Below, in pieces: positions 55,416 to 64,000 of a DNA stretch of 64,000 nucleotides (within the stretch, counting starts at the first letter, position 1; each line of letters begins with the position of its first letter). The stretch comes from Ahniella affigens (lineage in GTDB: Bacteria > Pseudomonadota > Gammaproteobacteria > Xanthomonadales > Ahniellaceae). A program made the position numbers and the translations under genes. The stretch is taken from the NCBI RefSeq assembly GCF_003015185.1, contig NZ_CP027860.1:4392501-4456500 (forward strand), in the 5' to 3' direction. A model generated the notes under the pieces. That model was not told the origin of the DNA. It saw only the letters and a program-made list of their open reading frames with translations, and searched no databases.

Positions 55416-56423
55416 ATGAAAGCCGTGTCTTTATCGCGTTATCTGATCGAAGAACAACGGGCCAAGGGCAAGATCCCGGCCGATCTCCGCTTGCTGATTG
55501 AAGTCGTCGCGCGCGCCTGCAAGAGCATCTCATCGGCCATCAGCAAGGGCGCGCTCGGCGGCGTGCTGGGGAATGTCGGCACGATCAACGTGCAGGGCGA
55601 GGCACAGAAAAAGCTTGACGTGTTGTCAAACGAGATTCTGCTTGAAGCGAACGAATGGGGCGGCCATCTGGCCGCGATTGCGTCCGAAGAAATGGACGAT
55701 CCGCATCCGATTCCGCACCGTTATCCGAAGGGTGAATACTTGCTTGTATTTGATCCGCTCGATGGCTCCTCAAACATCGATGTGAACGTTGCGGTGGGCA
55801 CGATCTTCTCGGTATTGCGCTGCCCGGAAGGCGTCACTGAACCCGAGCCCGAGCACTTTCTGCAGCCGGGTGTGCGGCAGGTCGCCGCGGGCTATTGCAT
55901 CTACGGGCCGAGCACCATTCTCGTGCTGACCGTGGGCGACGGCACCGTGATGTTCACGCTGGATCGCGACTTGGGCAGTTTCGTGCTGACCCAGGACTCG
56001 GTGCGCATTCCGGAAGACACCGCTGAGTTCGCCATCAATGCCTCGAACGCGCGCCACTGGGATGCGCCCGTCAAGCGCTACGTCGACGAATGCCTCGCTG
56101 GCAAGACCGGCGTGCGCGGCAAGGATTTCAATATGCGCTGGGTGGCATCGATGGTCGCCGACGTGCATCGCATCCTGACGCGCGGCGGTATCTTCATGTA
56201 TCCGATCGACGCCAAGTGCCGCGACAAGGGCGGACGTCTCCGCTTGATGTATGAGGCCAACCCCATGGCCTTGATCATTGAACAGGCGGGCGGTGCCGCG
56301 CACACCGGTTACGAGCGCATTCTCGACGTGCAGCCGCTCGGTCTGCACCAGCGCATTTCGGTGATTCTCGGCTCAAAGCACGAAGTGGAGCGCGTCGCGC
56401 TGTATCACCGCGAACCGCAGTAA
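55416..56423 (+). CDS. fbp: Fructose-1,6-bisphosphatase, class I
   Basis: 335 residues. Metal and substrate motifs are ASEEMDDP (near 91), the family signature [22 protein letters not shown] (DPLDGSSN near 114-121), [16 protein letters not shown] and [22 protein letters not shown]. It hydrolyses fructose-1,6-bisphosphate in gluconeogenesis. Length matches the family (about 332). It converges with the TonB-dependent receptor gene, with 13 bp between the stop codons. Confidence 0.96.
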   Translation: MKAVSLSRYLIEEQRAKGKIPADLRLLIEVVARACKSISSAISKGALGGVLGNVGTINVQGEAQKKLDVLSNEILLEANEWGGHLAAIASEEMDDPHPIPHRYPKGEYLLVFDPLDGSSNIDVNVAVGTIFSVLRCPEGVTEPEPEHFLQPGVRQVAAGYCIYGPSTILVLTVGDGTVMFTLDRDLGSFVLTQDSVRIPEDTAEFAINASNARHWDAPVKRYVDECLAGKTGVRGKDFNMRWVASMVADVHRILTRGGIFMYPIDAKCRDKGGRLRLMYEANPMALIIEQAGGAAHTGYERILDVQPLGLHQRISVILGSKHEVERVALYHREPQ

Positions 56424-56436
56424 CCCAACGCGACAT

Positions 56437-58821
56437 TCACGGCCACGCCATCTGCCAGGTAACATCGAGCCCGATCATCCGATCGGGCGCATCGTAGATT
56501 TCCGGCAGAAATCCAAAGCCCTGCTGATCGATGAAGTAAGTGTCGTTCAGCAGGTTGGTGCCAAACAGCGAGACGTCCCACGCGCCCCGTCGGTATCCAA
56601 CGCGTGCATCCAGCAGGTCGCGCGATGGCAATTCGGTGAGCTGACCAACGAGCGAGGCCGCGCGCGCCGGCTCCGCGTGCGTGAAGTTGGTGCCGACATA
56701 CCAGCCATTCTCAAACCGGTAGCGGGTGCCAAACCCAATCGTCCACGGCGGCGCGCCGACCAGATCATTGGTCGCCAGCGTGTTCTCGGTGTTGAGCGCG
56801 GCGCCATTGATCCAGACTTCGGCGTTGGCCGATGGCTGCCAGTGGTAGTCCGCTTCCAGTCCAAGGATCCGGCTGTCGAAAATCGTAATGGCGCCATTGA
56901 CGCCAGTTGCCGTGCGCGGGCCCCAGTCGTGGTGAAACAGTCGGAATTCCAATTGCTGCGTGTCGGCGATGGGCACATGCCAGGCCAACTCGACGGTATC
57001 GATCCGTTCGGTCGCGCCAATCGGCGACACTTCGGGGAAATAGTCCGTGATGCCGTACGACTGGCGATACGCGAGCGCGAGCCAGTGGGCGTCATCAAAG
57101 CGATAACGCAGCGCCCCGTTGACGAGCCAGAGGTCCTGATCCGACACGTTGCGGATATCCGGCCCCAACACCTGCTCGCGATACACCGCCGCGCAGTCGG
57201 TAGTGCCGGCACTGGCCGGGTCGATCACCCGGCAATTGGTGACGACAAAATCGTAGTAGTCGGTGCGCGTCTCACTATCGGCACCGACTTCGCGGACATT
57301 GAGGCTCGCGTCCCATTCCGAACCATCGTCATATCGAAATTCAACATAGGCCTGCGGCAGCCGATACAGCCGCTGGGTTTCGCGCATCCATTCGATCCCT
57401 GCGACCTGCCCTGGGACTACCGGCTCCAGGCCCAAATCTCCGGGCGTCAGGCCGAGACTGAACGATTGCGGCGTGTACACCTTGCGGTACCGCTCGGATC
57501 GCGCGACACCGAGCGACGCCCCAAACCGGTCGGACACTTGCCAGTCGGAGCGCAGATCCAGAAATTGCAGCAGGAGATAGACCGGCTGGGCGCGACGAAC
57601 CTCGTCGTTAATCACCCGAAGCACAGCGGCTTCGGTATCGGAATAGCTGGCGTGGGCCGACAGAATCCAGTCGTCGGTCGCCGCAAACGCGTAGTTGAAT
57701 GCTCCACCCTGTGCGGCAATATCGGCACCTGCCGGGCAGTAGTCGCGACCACCGCCGCATGTGCCCCCTGGCGTTTGCACGCCACCGGTTTGCGCGTTGT
57801 TCCATTTCAGCAAGCTACCCGCAATCTGATGGCGCCCCTCCGGACTGTCCCAGGCATATCGAAGCGACACCTGATCGTCTTCGAACGCGTCGGGATCAGC
57901 GTCGGTGTCGCGACTTTCGTCTTCCAACTGCCCACTCAGGCCGATCGAGAATCGCGCGCCCGAAAGCCCCAGGTCGCCCGTCGTCGCCGCACTCAGACGT
58001 GGGGCGTAATTCTGCGATACGAGCAATCGCGACTTCAGCCGCACACTGTCGGTTGGCTCGGCGGTCCAGGCTTCGATCTGGCCCGCACCGGCGCCGAACG
58101 CGAGTCCAAGCCCCGTGCCGGCGCGCGTCATTGCCAGCGATTCGGTCAGGTTCAGATCAATCTGGCCGTAGACGTTCGCCTCGGCCGGCAGCGGGATGCC
58201 ATCGATGCTGATCAAGCTGGAGCGATAACCCAGCGGCAATCGCGGCGCCGTAATGCCGCGGATGGAGTCGGACGACGCCATGCCGTAGATCCCCGGGGCG
58301 CGCATCACTGCGGAGTTGTAGTCCCTGAGGGCCTCGTCTTCGGTTCGGGAAATGCCGATTTCGGTACGCGGCACGACCGGGCTCCGCTCGGCGGGAGAAT
58401 CCACTTTCAATGCGTTGCGGACCGCTTCAGCGGCCTGGGCGTCGCGGATGCCGACGATGTCCAGGGCATCGGCACGCAAGTCAGGCGTACTCGCCGGCGA
58501 ATACGCCACAACGGTAATACTGCCGTCTGGTTCCTCACGCCAATCGAGGTTATAGCGTGCGCTCAACGCGTCCAGAATGTCATTCGCTGGCGCTTCGGAC
58601 GGGACGTCGAGCGCGTCCTCGCGATTGGCCAGCTCTGGTGCCAGGGCTACCCGGCAGTCGTTGTTTTCAGCGATTCGTGCGGCAATGTCCAGGAGCCTTG
58701 CCTGCTCGGCAAAGCGTGGCAACGGACGCGTCAAATCGCAGGCAGCCGCCTGACTCACCCCAAGGATGAGCCAGACAGCACCGTGCAGGGACACAATCCG
58801 TGCGGGTGTTCGGACAGCCAT
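56437..58821 (-). CDS. TonB-dependent receptor with N-terminal STN domain
   Basis: 794 residues. A signal peptide (about 1-27, SQAAAC) is followed by an STN domain (about 38-108: LDIAARIAENNDCRVALAP through YNLDWREEPDGSITVV), a plug domain (about 135-255, with RGITAPRLPLGYRSSLISIDG and ALTTRAG-like AMTRAGTGLG) and a 22-strand barrel ending in aromatic-rich LDVTWQMAWP. STN domains usually signal to a sigma regulator; the divergent neighbour is a sigma-factor/kinase pair, which may be linked. Substrate unknown. The barrel and terminal strand look complete. Confidence 0.9.
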   Translation of the reverse strand: MAVRTPARIVSLHGAVWLILGVSQAAACDLTRPLPRFAEQARLLDIAARIAENNDCRVALAPELANREDALDVPSEAPANDILDALSARYNLDWREEPDGSITVVAYSPASTPDLRADALDIVGIRDAQAAEAVRNALKVDSPAERSPVVPRTEIGISRTEDEALRDYNSAVMRAPGIYGMASSDSIRGITAPRLPLGYRSSLISIDGIPLPAEANVYGQIDLNLTESLAMTRAGTGLGLAFGAGAGQIEAWTAEPTDSVRLKSRLLVSQNYAPRLSAATTGDLGLSGARFSIGLSGQLEDESRDTDADPDAFEDDQVSLRYAWDSPEGRHQIAGSLLKWNNAQTGGVQTPGGTCGGGRDYCPAGADIAAQGGAFNYAFAATDDWILSAHASYSDTEAAVLRVINDEVRRAQPVYLLLQFLDLRSDWQVSDRFGASLGVARSERYRKVYTPQSFSLGLTPGDLGLEPVVPGQVAGIEWMRETQRLYRLPQAYVEFRYDDGSEWDASLNVREVGADSETRTDYYDFVVTNCRVIDPASAGTTDCAAVYREQVLGPDIRNVSDQDLWLVNGALRYRFDDAHWLALAYRQSYGITDYFPEVSPIGATERIDTVELAWHVPIADTQQLEFRLFHHDWGPRTATGVNGAITIFDSRILGLEADYHWQPSANAEVWINGAALNTENTLATNDLVGAPPWTIGFGTRYRFENGWYVGTNFTHAEPARAASLVGQLTELPSRDLLDARVGYRRGAWDVSLFGTNLLNDTYFIDQQGFGFLPEIYDAPDRMIGLDVTWQMAWP

Positions 58822-59209
58822 GCTTTTTATCTTGTAATGAGTACAACACTTACGCTCCGATTCGAACCGGGACCGATACGGCTTGCCTGCCGGAAAGAAC
58901 GGACGTCCATGTCCAGACCCGGGTCAATGGGTACGACGCAGCACTTCGCGATTTCCCCCAATCTTTTTTTCGGGGGCCGGCAAATTCTGTCGTCGACCCC
59001 AATGATCGGGTCTGGCACTACCTCCGACCTTAAGACAATCAACACCTTGCGCAAAGCCCCGAACGACAGGGTCGCCACCGGTCCGACCCGCCAGTCGGCT
59101 CAAGCCGACCGATTGGCCGGGTTCTTGCCCCCTGACACCGATGTCAGTTGCCGTGTCGCCGTTTACAATCCAGTCAGTTTTCGACCCAAAGCAGGAGCCC
59201 TTGCCGACC
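58822..59209. other. Divergent control region of TonB receptor and sigma/kinase pair
   Basis: About 390 bp with no gene I would support. GCAGGAG (59191-59197) is the ribosome-binding candidate for the sigma gene. I did not identify a promoter with confidence. Confidence 0.4.
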
Positions 59210-59764
59210 ATGCCCACCGATCCGGGTGTCCTGACGGCGCAATTACAACGCTGGCGCGAGGGTGACGGCGCCGCGATGGCCGCCCTGTCATCGGCGGTGT
59301 ATGGCGAGCTCCGGCGCCTCGCCGAACAGCGGCTTCGCGGCGAACGCGGCGAAACGCTGCAACCCACGTCCCTGGTCAACGAAGTCTTTGTGCGCCTCCT
59401 CGGTGCGGACCGCAATATCCAGAACCGAGCGCACTTCTTCGGCTTGGCGGCGCTCCACATGCGCGCGATCCTGGTCGACCATGCGCGTGCCCGCCAAAGT
59501 GAGAAGCGCGGTGGCGATGTGGCGTTCGTGACCTTGTCCGACGTCAGCGCAAACCAGCTGGCCAGCGCCGAATTTCTGGAACTCGACGACGCGCTGACCG
59601 CACTTGGCAAGGTCGATGCGCGCGCTGCCCAAGTGGTGGAACTGACCTATTTCGGCGGCCTGGAGCGCGATGAAGTGGCGACAGTGCTCGATATCTCGGT
59701 GTCGAGCGTGTTCCGCGCGTTGCGCTTTGGCCAGACTTGGCTGAAACGTGAACTGTCGGCATGA
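59210..59764 (+). CDS. ECF-like sigma factor of the PF07638 type, kinase partner
   Basis: 184 residues. Region 2 is LRRLAEQRLRGERGETLQPTSLVNEVFVRLL and RAHFFGLAALHMRAILVDHARAR; region 4 is VVELTYFGGLERDEVATVLDISVSSVFRALRFGQTWL. The kinase gene overlaps its stop by ATGA. Such sigma factors (ECF43-like groups) are known to be activated by a paired Ser/Thr kinase; that mechanism is inferred here from gene order only. The start could instead be the ATG at 59141 or a TTG at 59201; AGGAG is 12 bp before the chosen ATG. Confidence 0.9.
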   Translation: MPTDPGVLTAQLQRWREGDGAAMAALSSAVYGELRRLAEQRLRGERGETLQPTSLVNEVFVRLLGADRNIQNRAHFFGLAALHMRAILVDHARARQSEKRGGDVAFVTLSDVSANQLASAEFLELDDALTALGKVDARAAQVVELTYFGGLERDEVATVLDISVSSVFRALRFGQTWLKRELSA

Positions 59765-62157
59765 CGCCCGCCGACACTAGCATTGCATTCGATCTCCGCA
59801 GCGCCTTTGATGCCCTCGCCGATTTACCGCCAGAAGCACGTGCCTCGGCGCTGGCCAACGGTCCCTATAGCGATGCGCAGCGCGAGGAGCTCGCTGAGCT
59901 GCTGAGCCATTTGGACAGTGCCGACCCCATCCCGGCGCGAATCATGGCGGAACTCGATCATGACCAGACATCGCTGCCCGAACGTATCGGCTCGTATCGA
60001 ATTCTGGGCGTGCTCGGTTCGGGCGGCATGGGGCAGGTCTACCGCGCCGAACGTGCGGACGGCCTGTTGACGCAAGCGGTCGCGATCAAACTGATTCGGG
60101 CGCGACACGACCCGGCATTGCTGCAGCACTTCAAGCGCGAGCGACAAGTGCTCGCCACATTGCAGCATCCAAACATTGCTCGGTTTCTGGATGCTGGGCT
60201 GCACGAAGGCCAGCCCTGGCTCGCGATGGAGTTGGTCGACGGCCGACCGCTGCTGGATTGGCTGCAAACCGAACGCCCGAAACTGGAGCAGCGTATGGCC
60301 GTGTTCCTGTCCCTTGCGGATGCCGTCGCGCATGCGCACCAGCGGCTAATCGTGCACCGGGATCTGAAGCCGGCAAACGTCTTGGTGCGCTCAGACGGGC
60401 AACCGGTGCTGCTTGATTTTGGCATTGCCAAGATGCTCGATCAGGAAAGCGACCGCACCATCGCCCGCTTCTACACACCCGGTTTCGCCGCGCCCGAGCA
60501 ATTGGCCGGCGAGCCGATCAGCACGGCAGCAGATGTTTATGCGCTGGGCGTGTTGCTCCACGTGATGTTGTGCGCCGAAATGCCCGAGGCGGGCAAGCGT
60601 GCCAGCACCCAGGCGGCGACGGCCGAAGCCTGGCTCGCAGCCGAAGCAGCGGCTGTCCGCGGTGATCTTGACTTCATCAGCCGCATGGCGCGCGCGCCGG
60701 CTCTGTCGGATCGCTATCCGAGCGTGACGGCGTTGATCGATGATTTGCAGCGCTGGCGTGACGGACTGCCCGTCCGCGCCGCGCCCGGCCGGCTCTGGTA
60801 TCGCGGCCGCAAGTGGCTTCGTCGGTATCGCGTCGTGGTGCTCGGCAGCCTGCTGCTGCTGACCCTCGCGGGCAGTTTTGTCTGGCGCTTGAATGAGGAA
60901 CGCCAGCGCGCGCTGGACGCTGAACAGGCGCGGGCGCGTGAGGCCGAGACCGCCAACGCGGTGACCCAATATTTGGTCGGGCTGTTTTCGCAAGTCGACC
61001 CACGCGCCGCCCGGCAAACCAGCATGAGCGCGCAGGAGTTGCTGCAGCAGGCCACCGACAACCTGAACAAGACCACCTTGCCGGCAGGCGACACCGAGGC
61101 GCGACTCCGACACGCGATCGGCGCCATCTGGAGCAACCTCGGACGTTTTGATCTGGCGGACCAGGAACTGCAACGAGCCCTGGCCGTACTACCCAAACCC
61201 ATGCAGGACAGCCGCTTGGCGGCCGAGATCCTCCGCGAGCACGCCCGTGCCTTGCAAGGCCGTGGCCGCCATGGCGAGTCAGTCACACACGCCGAGCAGG
61301 CGCTCGCCTTGAGCGAACGATGGATGCCTCCGGACGATCCGAGCCTGGGGCACAGCCTGCATACGGCGGGCGTGGCGCTGATGGAAACCAATCGCGGTCC
61401 CGAGGCCGCGGCCCTGTTTCGGCGCGCTGAAGTCATTTTCGGCAGCCGGCGCGAATTGGCGGTGGACCTGGGTTCCAGTCACCACAATCTCGGCTTTATC
61501 GCGTCGCGAGAGGGCAAGCCCGCCGAAGCCGAGACGTGGTTTCGGCTGGCGCTGACCGAAAAGATCGCAGCCGTCGGCGCTGATGATCCGCGAACGTTGA
61601 ATTCGCAGCGCGCGCTGGCCATGAGCCTGGACGAGCAAGGTCGCGGCGCTGAGGCGCTGCCTCTGTTGCAGGACGCGCTCCGCCGCCAGCGGCGTGTCCA
61701 AGGGGAAGACAGCCAGGACGTTGCCGTCACCTTGAACGAACTCGGCAATGTGGCTCAGGATTCAGGCGACCTGTTGCTGGCGGAACAAAGCTACCGCGAT
61801 GGGCTTGAAACTATCCGCCGCACCGATCCGAGTGCGGCAGTCCACACCTTGCTGACCAACAATCTGGCGAGCCTTTATGAGCAAATCGGGCGACTCGTTG
61901 ACGCCGAAGCGCTACTGGAACAATCCATTGCGCTCCGCATTCAGATCTATGGCACCCGAAGCGCCCAAGTGGCGCGCGCGCAGCACAACCTGGCCCGGGT
62001 GCTGCTGAAGCTTGAGCAACCAGCGCGCGCGCACACCATTCTCATGGAATCGCTCGAGACGCGGCGGGCGCTGCTCGCTCCCGATCACGCGGACATTCAA
62101 GCCAGCCTGAAGCTGCAGGCGGACATAGAGGCAGCTCTGGGTGCCGGCGCCCATTGA
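59761..62157 (+). CDS. Membrane Ser/Thr protein kinase with TPR sensor, sigma partner
   Basis: 798 residues. The kinase domain (about 78-345) has GSGGMGQVYRAE, K110 in VAIKLI, HRDLKPANVLV with D201, DFGIAKML and APEQLAG. One membrane segment (VVVLGSLLLLTLAGSFVWRL, about 363-382) is followed by a coiled stretch (ERQRALDAEQARAREAETA) and tetratricopeptide repeats (about 420-795; AEQALALSERWM, AETWFRLALTEKIA, AEQSYRDGLETIRR, AEALLEQSIALRIQ). It would sense envelope signals and phosphorylate the sigma factor encoded just upstream. Confidence 0.92.
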   Translation: MTPADTSIAFDLRSAFDALADLPPEARASALANGPYSDAQREELAELLSHLDSADPIPARIMAELDHDQTSLPERIGSYRILGVLGSGGMGQVYRAERADGLLTQAVAIKLIRARHDPALLQHFKRERQVLATLQHPNIARFLDAGLHEGQPWLAMELVDGRPLLDWLQTERPKLEQRMAVFLSLADAVAHAHQRLIVHRDLKPANVLVRSDGQPVLLDFGIAKMLDQESDRTIARFYTPGFAAPEQLAGEPISTAADVYALGVLLHVMLCAEMPEAGKRASTQAATAEAWLAAEAAAVRGDLDFISRMARAPALSDRYPSVTALIDDLQRWRDGLPVRAAPGRLWYRGRKWLRRYRVVVLGSLLLLTLAGSFVWRLNEERQRALDAEQARAREAETANAVTQYLVGLFSQVDPRAARQTSMSAQELLQQATDNLNKTTLPAGDTEARLRHAIGAIWSNLGRFDLADQELQRALAVLPKPMQDSRLAAEILREHARALQGRGRHGESVTHAEQALALSERWMPPDDPSLGHSLHTAGVALMETNRGPEAAALFRRAEVIFGSRRELAVDLGSSHHNLGFIASREGKPAEAETWFRLALTEKIAAVGADDPRTLNSQRALAMSLDEQGRGAEALPLLQDALRRQRRVQGEDSQDVAVTLNELGNVAQDSGDLLLAEQSYRDGLETIRRTDPSAAVHTLLTNNLASLYEQIGRLVDAEALLEQSIALRIQIYGTRSAQVARAQHNLARVLLKLEQPARAHTILMESLETRRALLAPDHADIQASLKLQADIEAALGAGAH

Positions 62158-62290
62158 ACGCAACGCGGTTCCGGCCGCCCGGTTGATTCGCGAATAGACC
62201 CACCTTTTCGTGCGACAGGGACGCTTATCGACCACCCCATCGCCCATTGTTGTCGCGAGCTCGGCAATCCGCATGCGATGGCCATGCCGA

Positions 62291-62419
62291 TCGCAAGCAA
62301 CCCCCTCTCCCACGCGAGTGGGAGAGGGCTGGGGAGAGGGCTACTTGCCGCACTGCGCCGTCGCAAGAATCGCGCATCGTCGCCGACAGTTTGATGCGCG
62401 AATAAGCGCACCTTCGGTC
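62291..62419 (-). repeat. Family A modular repeat, short unit
   Basis: Minus orientation. It carries the CTCCCACGCGAGTGGGAG palindrome, GGGCTACTTGCCGCACTG and the end block TTTGATGCGCGAATAAGCGC. It lacks the CGATCG-centred palindrome. The adjacent DNA 62158-62290 holds nothing recognised. Confidence 0.86.
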
Positions 62420-62436
62420 CGCCTGGTGCGCCTACC

Positions 62437-64000
62437 TCAGTCCCCATGCTCCAGCGCCGCTTTGGCAGCGGGTACCCGAAGCTCGGGCGCGCCCTCGAAG
62501 CCATCCACATGCAGCCCGTCATTGACGACGAGGTTCTGATCGGCCGCTTGATCGTTCGCCGTCGACAACGGGTCAAAGCCCACGGGAACGGTGATTGTCG
62601 CGATGTTCTCGATCACAGTATCGAGGTCGGCGACGCTCGTCGCCAGCAGATCGAAGCGCACATTCTGGCCGGGCTCGAGATCAACGAGCACATCGAGATT
62701 GCCGGTGCCCGCGTTCGGGGTCGGGCAGTTGGCAGTCGACAGATCGGCGCGACACGTCCAGACAGCGGACTGCAGGCTGTTCGGCAACAGATCGTGCACG
62801 CGGGCGCCCGTTACGGCGTCTGGACCCGCATTACCCACGACGATCCGATACACCGTGCTGGTGTTTGGCACAACGGTCGTCTGCCCGTCGGTCTTTGCGA
62901 TCTCCAAATCGGCCATCGGCACCCGGAACAGCGCCTGCACACTGCAATCCGCGACGGCCGGTGCGGTGGTGTAGGTCAGCCCATTCAAGGTGCCGCCACA
63001 GCCGGTGACGGTATCGACGCGGAACCCCAATTCCGGCAGTACCTGAAAACTGCGCGCCTGGTTGAGGTTCACGCCGACCACACCGTTCGGACTGATGCTG
63101 CCATTCGGCCCCGCCGATGCGATCACGCGAACCTGCACGACATGACTGACGTTCGCCGATTGACTGTTGCCAAACGTGGCGTCGCCCGCATAGGTCGCGC
63201 GCAACAGACGGTTGCCGGCCGTATTGAGCGTCACGGTGCACTGCCCTTCAGCGACCGTGCCGGTGCAACTGTCGACCCCATCCGTCACGGTGACCTGACC
63301 CGTCGGGGTCTGACCGGGACCCGCCGCTACGGTGTACTGCACGACGATACTGTCACCGCGCAAGCTGGGGTTGCTGCCATGACTGGAGATGGTGACGGAC
63401 GTCGGCAAGCGCTGCACGGTGACACTCGTACTGGCGGCACTTCGGCACGTACCAAGCGCGCCATCAAACTGCGCGGTGATCGTCCGCACGCCGACGGTGC
63501 TCATGGTCAAATCGCAGCTGCCATTCGCCGTTTGCCCGCCCGCCGGAGCCAGGGTCGCCGTGCACTGATTCTGGCCGTCGCTGATGATCAGGTTGCCACC
63601 TGGCGTGCCACTTCCAGCCGTTGTACTAACGGTGGCTGCCACGGTGACGACGCCGCCGATCAGCACAGGATTCGGACTGGCTGTGGTGATCTGGGTGACG
63701 GTGGTGTTTTGGTTCGACTGGCCATCGTTCAAATAGCGCGCCATGCCAAATTGGGTGTCGTTCAGCAGGCCGCCCGCGAGCAGCAGGCGTTGGTCGGGCA
63801 GCAACCAAGCCGTGTACGCACGGTTGAGGTTTTGCACATTGGTCGTCACCACGCCCGTGCCGCCCCAGGTGGTATCCAGCACACCGGTATTGCTGAGCCG
63901 CATGGCGGCGAACACAAACGTGCCTGGCTGGGACACGGGCCAACCGGTAACCAGGAGCTTGCCGTCGTTCTGCATCAATACTTGCTCGATCACGTTCTGG
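62437..64000 (-). CDS. Exported delta-60/Ig-like/DUF11 repeat protein, 3' part
   Basis: About 520 C-terminal residues; the frame is open to the window edge (QNVIEQVLMQNDGKLLVTG is a delta-60 repeat), so the start is outside. In order: delta-60 repeats (LMQNDGKLLVTGWP, LLPDQRLLLAGGLL), two Ig-like modules (ITTASPNPVLIGGVVTVAAT and ISSHGSNPSLRGDSIVVQYT), a cysteine-containing linker, then a DUF11 domain (LEIAKTDGQTTVVPNTSTVY, VRFDLLATSVADLDTVI). GLHVDGFE is followed by 22 further residues, whereas other proteins here stop after this motif. Likely a large surface or secreted protein. Confidence 0.85.
   Translation of the reverse strand, partial: QNVIEQVLMQNDGKLLVTGWPVSQPGTFVFAAMRLSNTGVLDTTWGGTGVVTTNVQNLNRAYTAWLLPDQRLLLAGGLLNDTQFGMARYLNDGQSNQNTTVTQITTASPNPVLIGGVVTVAATVSTTAGSGTPGGNLIISDGQNQCTATLAPAGGQTANGSCDLTMSTVGVRTITAQFDGALGTCRSAASTSVTVQRLPTSVTISSHGSNPSLRGDSIVVQYTVAAGPGQTPTGQVTVTDGVDSCTGTVAEGQCTVTLNTAGNRLLRATYAGDATFGNSQSANVSHVVQVRVIASAGPNGSISPNGVVGVNLNQARSFQVLPELGFRVDTVTGCGGTLNGLTYTTAPAVADCSVQALFRVPMADLEIAKTDGQTTVVPNTSTVYRIVVGNAGPDAVTGARVHDLLPNSLQSAVWTCRADLSTANCPTPNAGTGNLDVLVDLEPGQNVRFDLLATSVADLDTVIENIATITVPVGFDPLSTANDQAADQNLVVNDGLHVDGFEGAPELRVPAAKAALEHGD

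Overview
The window is GC-rich chromosomal DNA from a gammaproteobacterium, most likely of the Lysobacterales (Xanthomonadales; Rhodanobacteraceae-like). This is inferred from the housekeeping proteins (tig, glnA, pepQ, bamD, rluD, lipA/lipB, tgt, fbp, comM, ubiK), from several classes of intergenic palindromic repeats including REPs of the kind seen in Pseudomonas and Xanthomonas, and from two-gene sigma-factor/Ser-Thr-kinase modules. There is no prophage, CRISPR array, rRNA or transposase gene. The only mobile-like DNA is short and non-coding.

Layout. 1-1706: start of trigger factor and eight minus-strand tRNA genes (Leu, Lys, His, Arg, Pro, Arg, Glu, Ala) with consensus-like promoters and two intrinsic terminators; three tandem 154-bp hairpin-rich repeats sit between tRNA-Lys and tRNA-His. 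2254-4597: fadD and a GacA/UvrY-type response regulator. 5316-11822 (minus): secreted subtilase, a 1066-residue exported sortilin-like beta-propeller and a LolA-like partner. 12239-16158: DUF2306-type membrane protein, DUF3224 protein and a serine-hydrolase lipoprotein. 17115-18665: glnA with a sigma-54 promoter and an NtrC-type site. 18761-21422: small membrane protein, pepQ and a Rieske ferredoxin. 21863-25674 (minus): a tightly packed operon of three exported proteins. 25945-34298: OleB-like hydrolase, a four-gene ABC exporter operon with every junction ATGA, an unknown membrane-anchored protein and acpH. 34443-36477: ubiK, a possible structured RNA and comM. 36951-43393: exported proteins, a cytochrome c, an orphan ECF-like sigma factor, rep helicase preceded by two perfect hairpins, and an esterase lipoprotein. 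43754-48325: sensor kinase and an orphan Ser/Thr kinase. 49044-56423: bamD, rluD-pgeF, the ybeD-lipB and lipA-tgt units, and fbp. 56437-64000: TonB-dependent receptor, a sigma-factor/kinase pair, and the 3' part of a delta-60/Ig/DUF11 surface protein.

Four themes link the regions. (1) Four exported proteins of unrelated fold end in a similar short tail (LFSNSFE, LFVDEFE, LFSDGFE, LYRDGFE), and a fifth carries HVDGFE 22 residues from its end; this looks like an unnamed C-terminal signal. (2) Intergenic spaces are filled by a modular palindromic repeat family (six main loci) and by a 205-bp MITE-like element with terminal inverted repeats and a nested palindrome. (3) Sigma-factor/kinase signalling appears as one intact pair plus one orphan of each partner. 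(4) An ABC exporter carries an internally duplicated adaptor as well as a separate lipoprotein adaptor.

All calls come from reading the sequence without database searches. Start sites were chosen by ribosome-binding site, signal peptide or family N-terminus, and alternatives are named where they matter.
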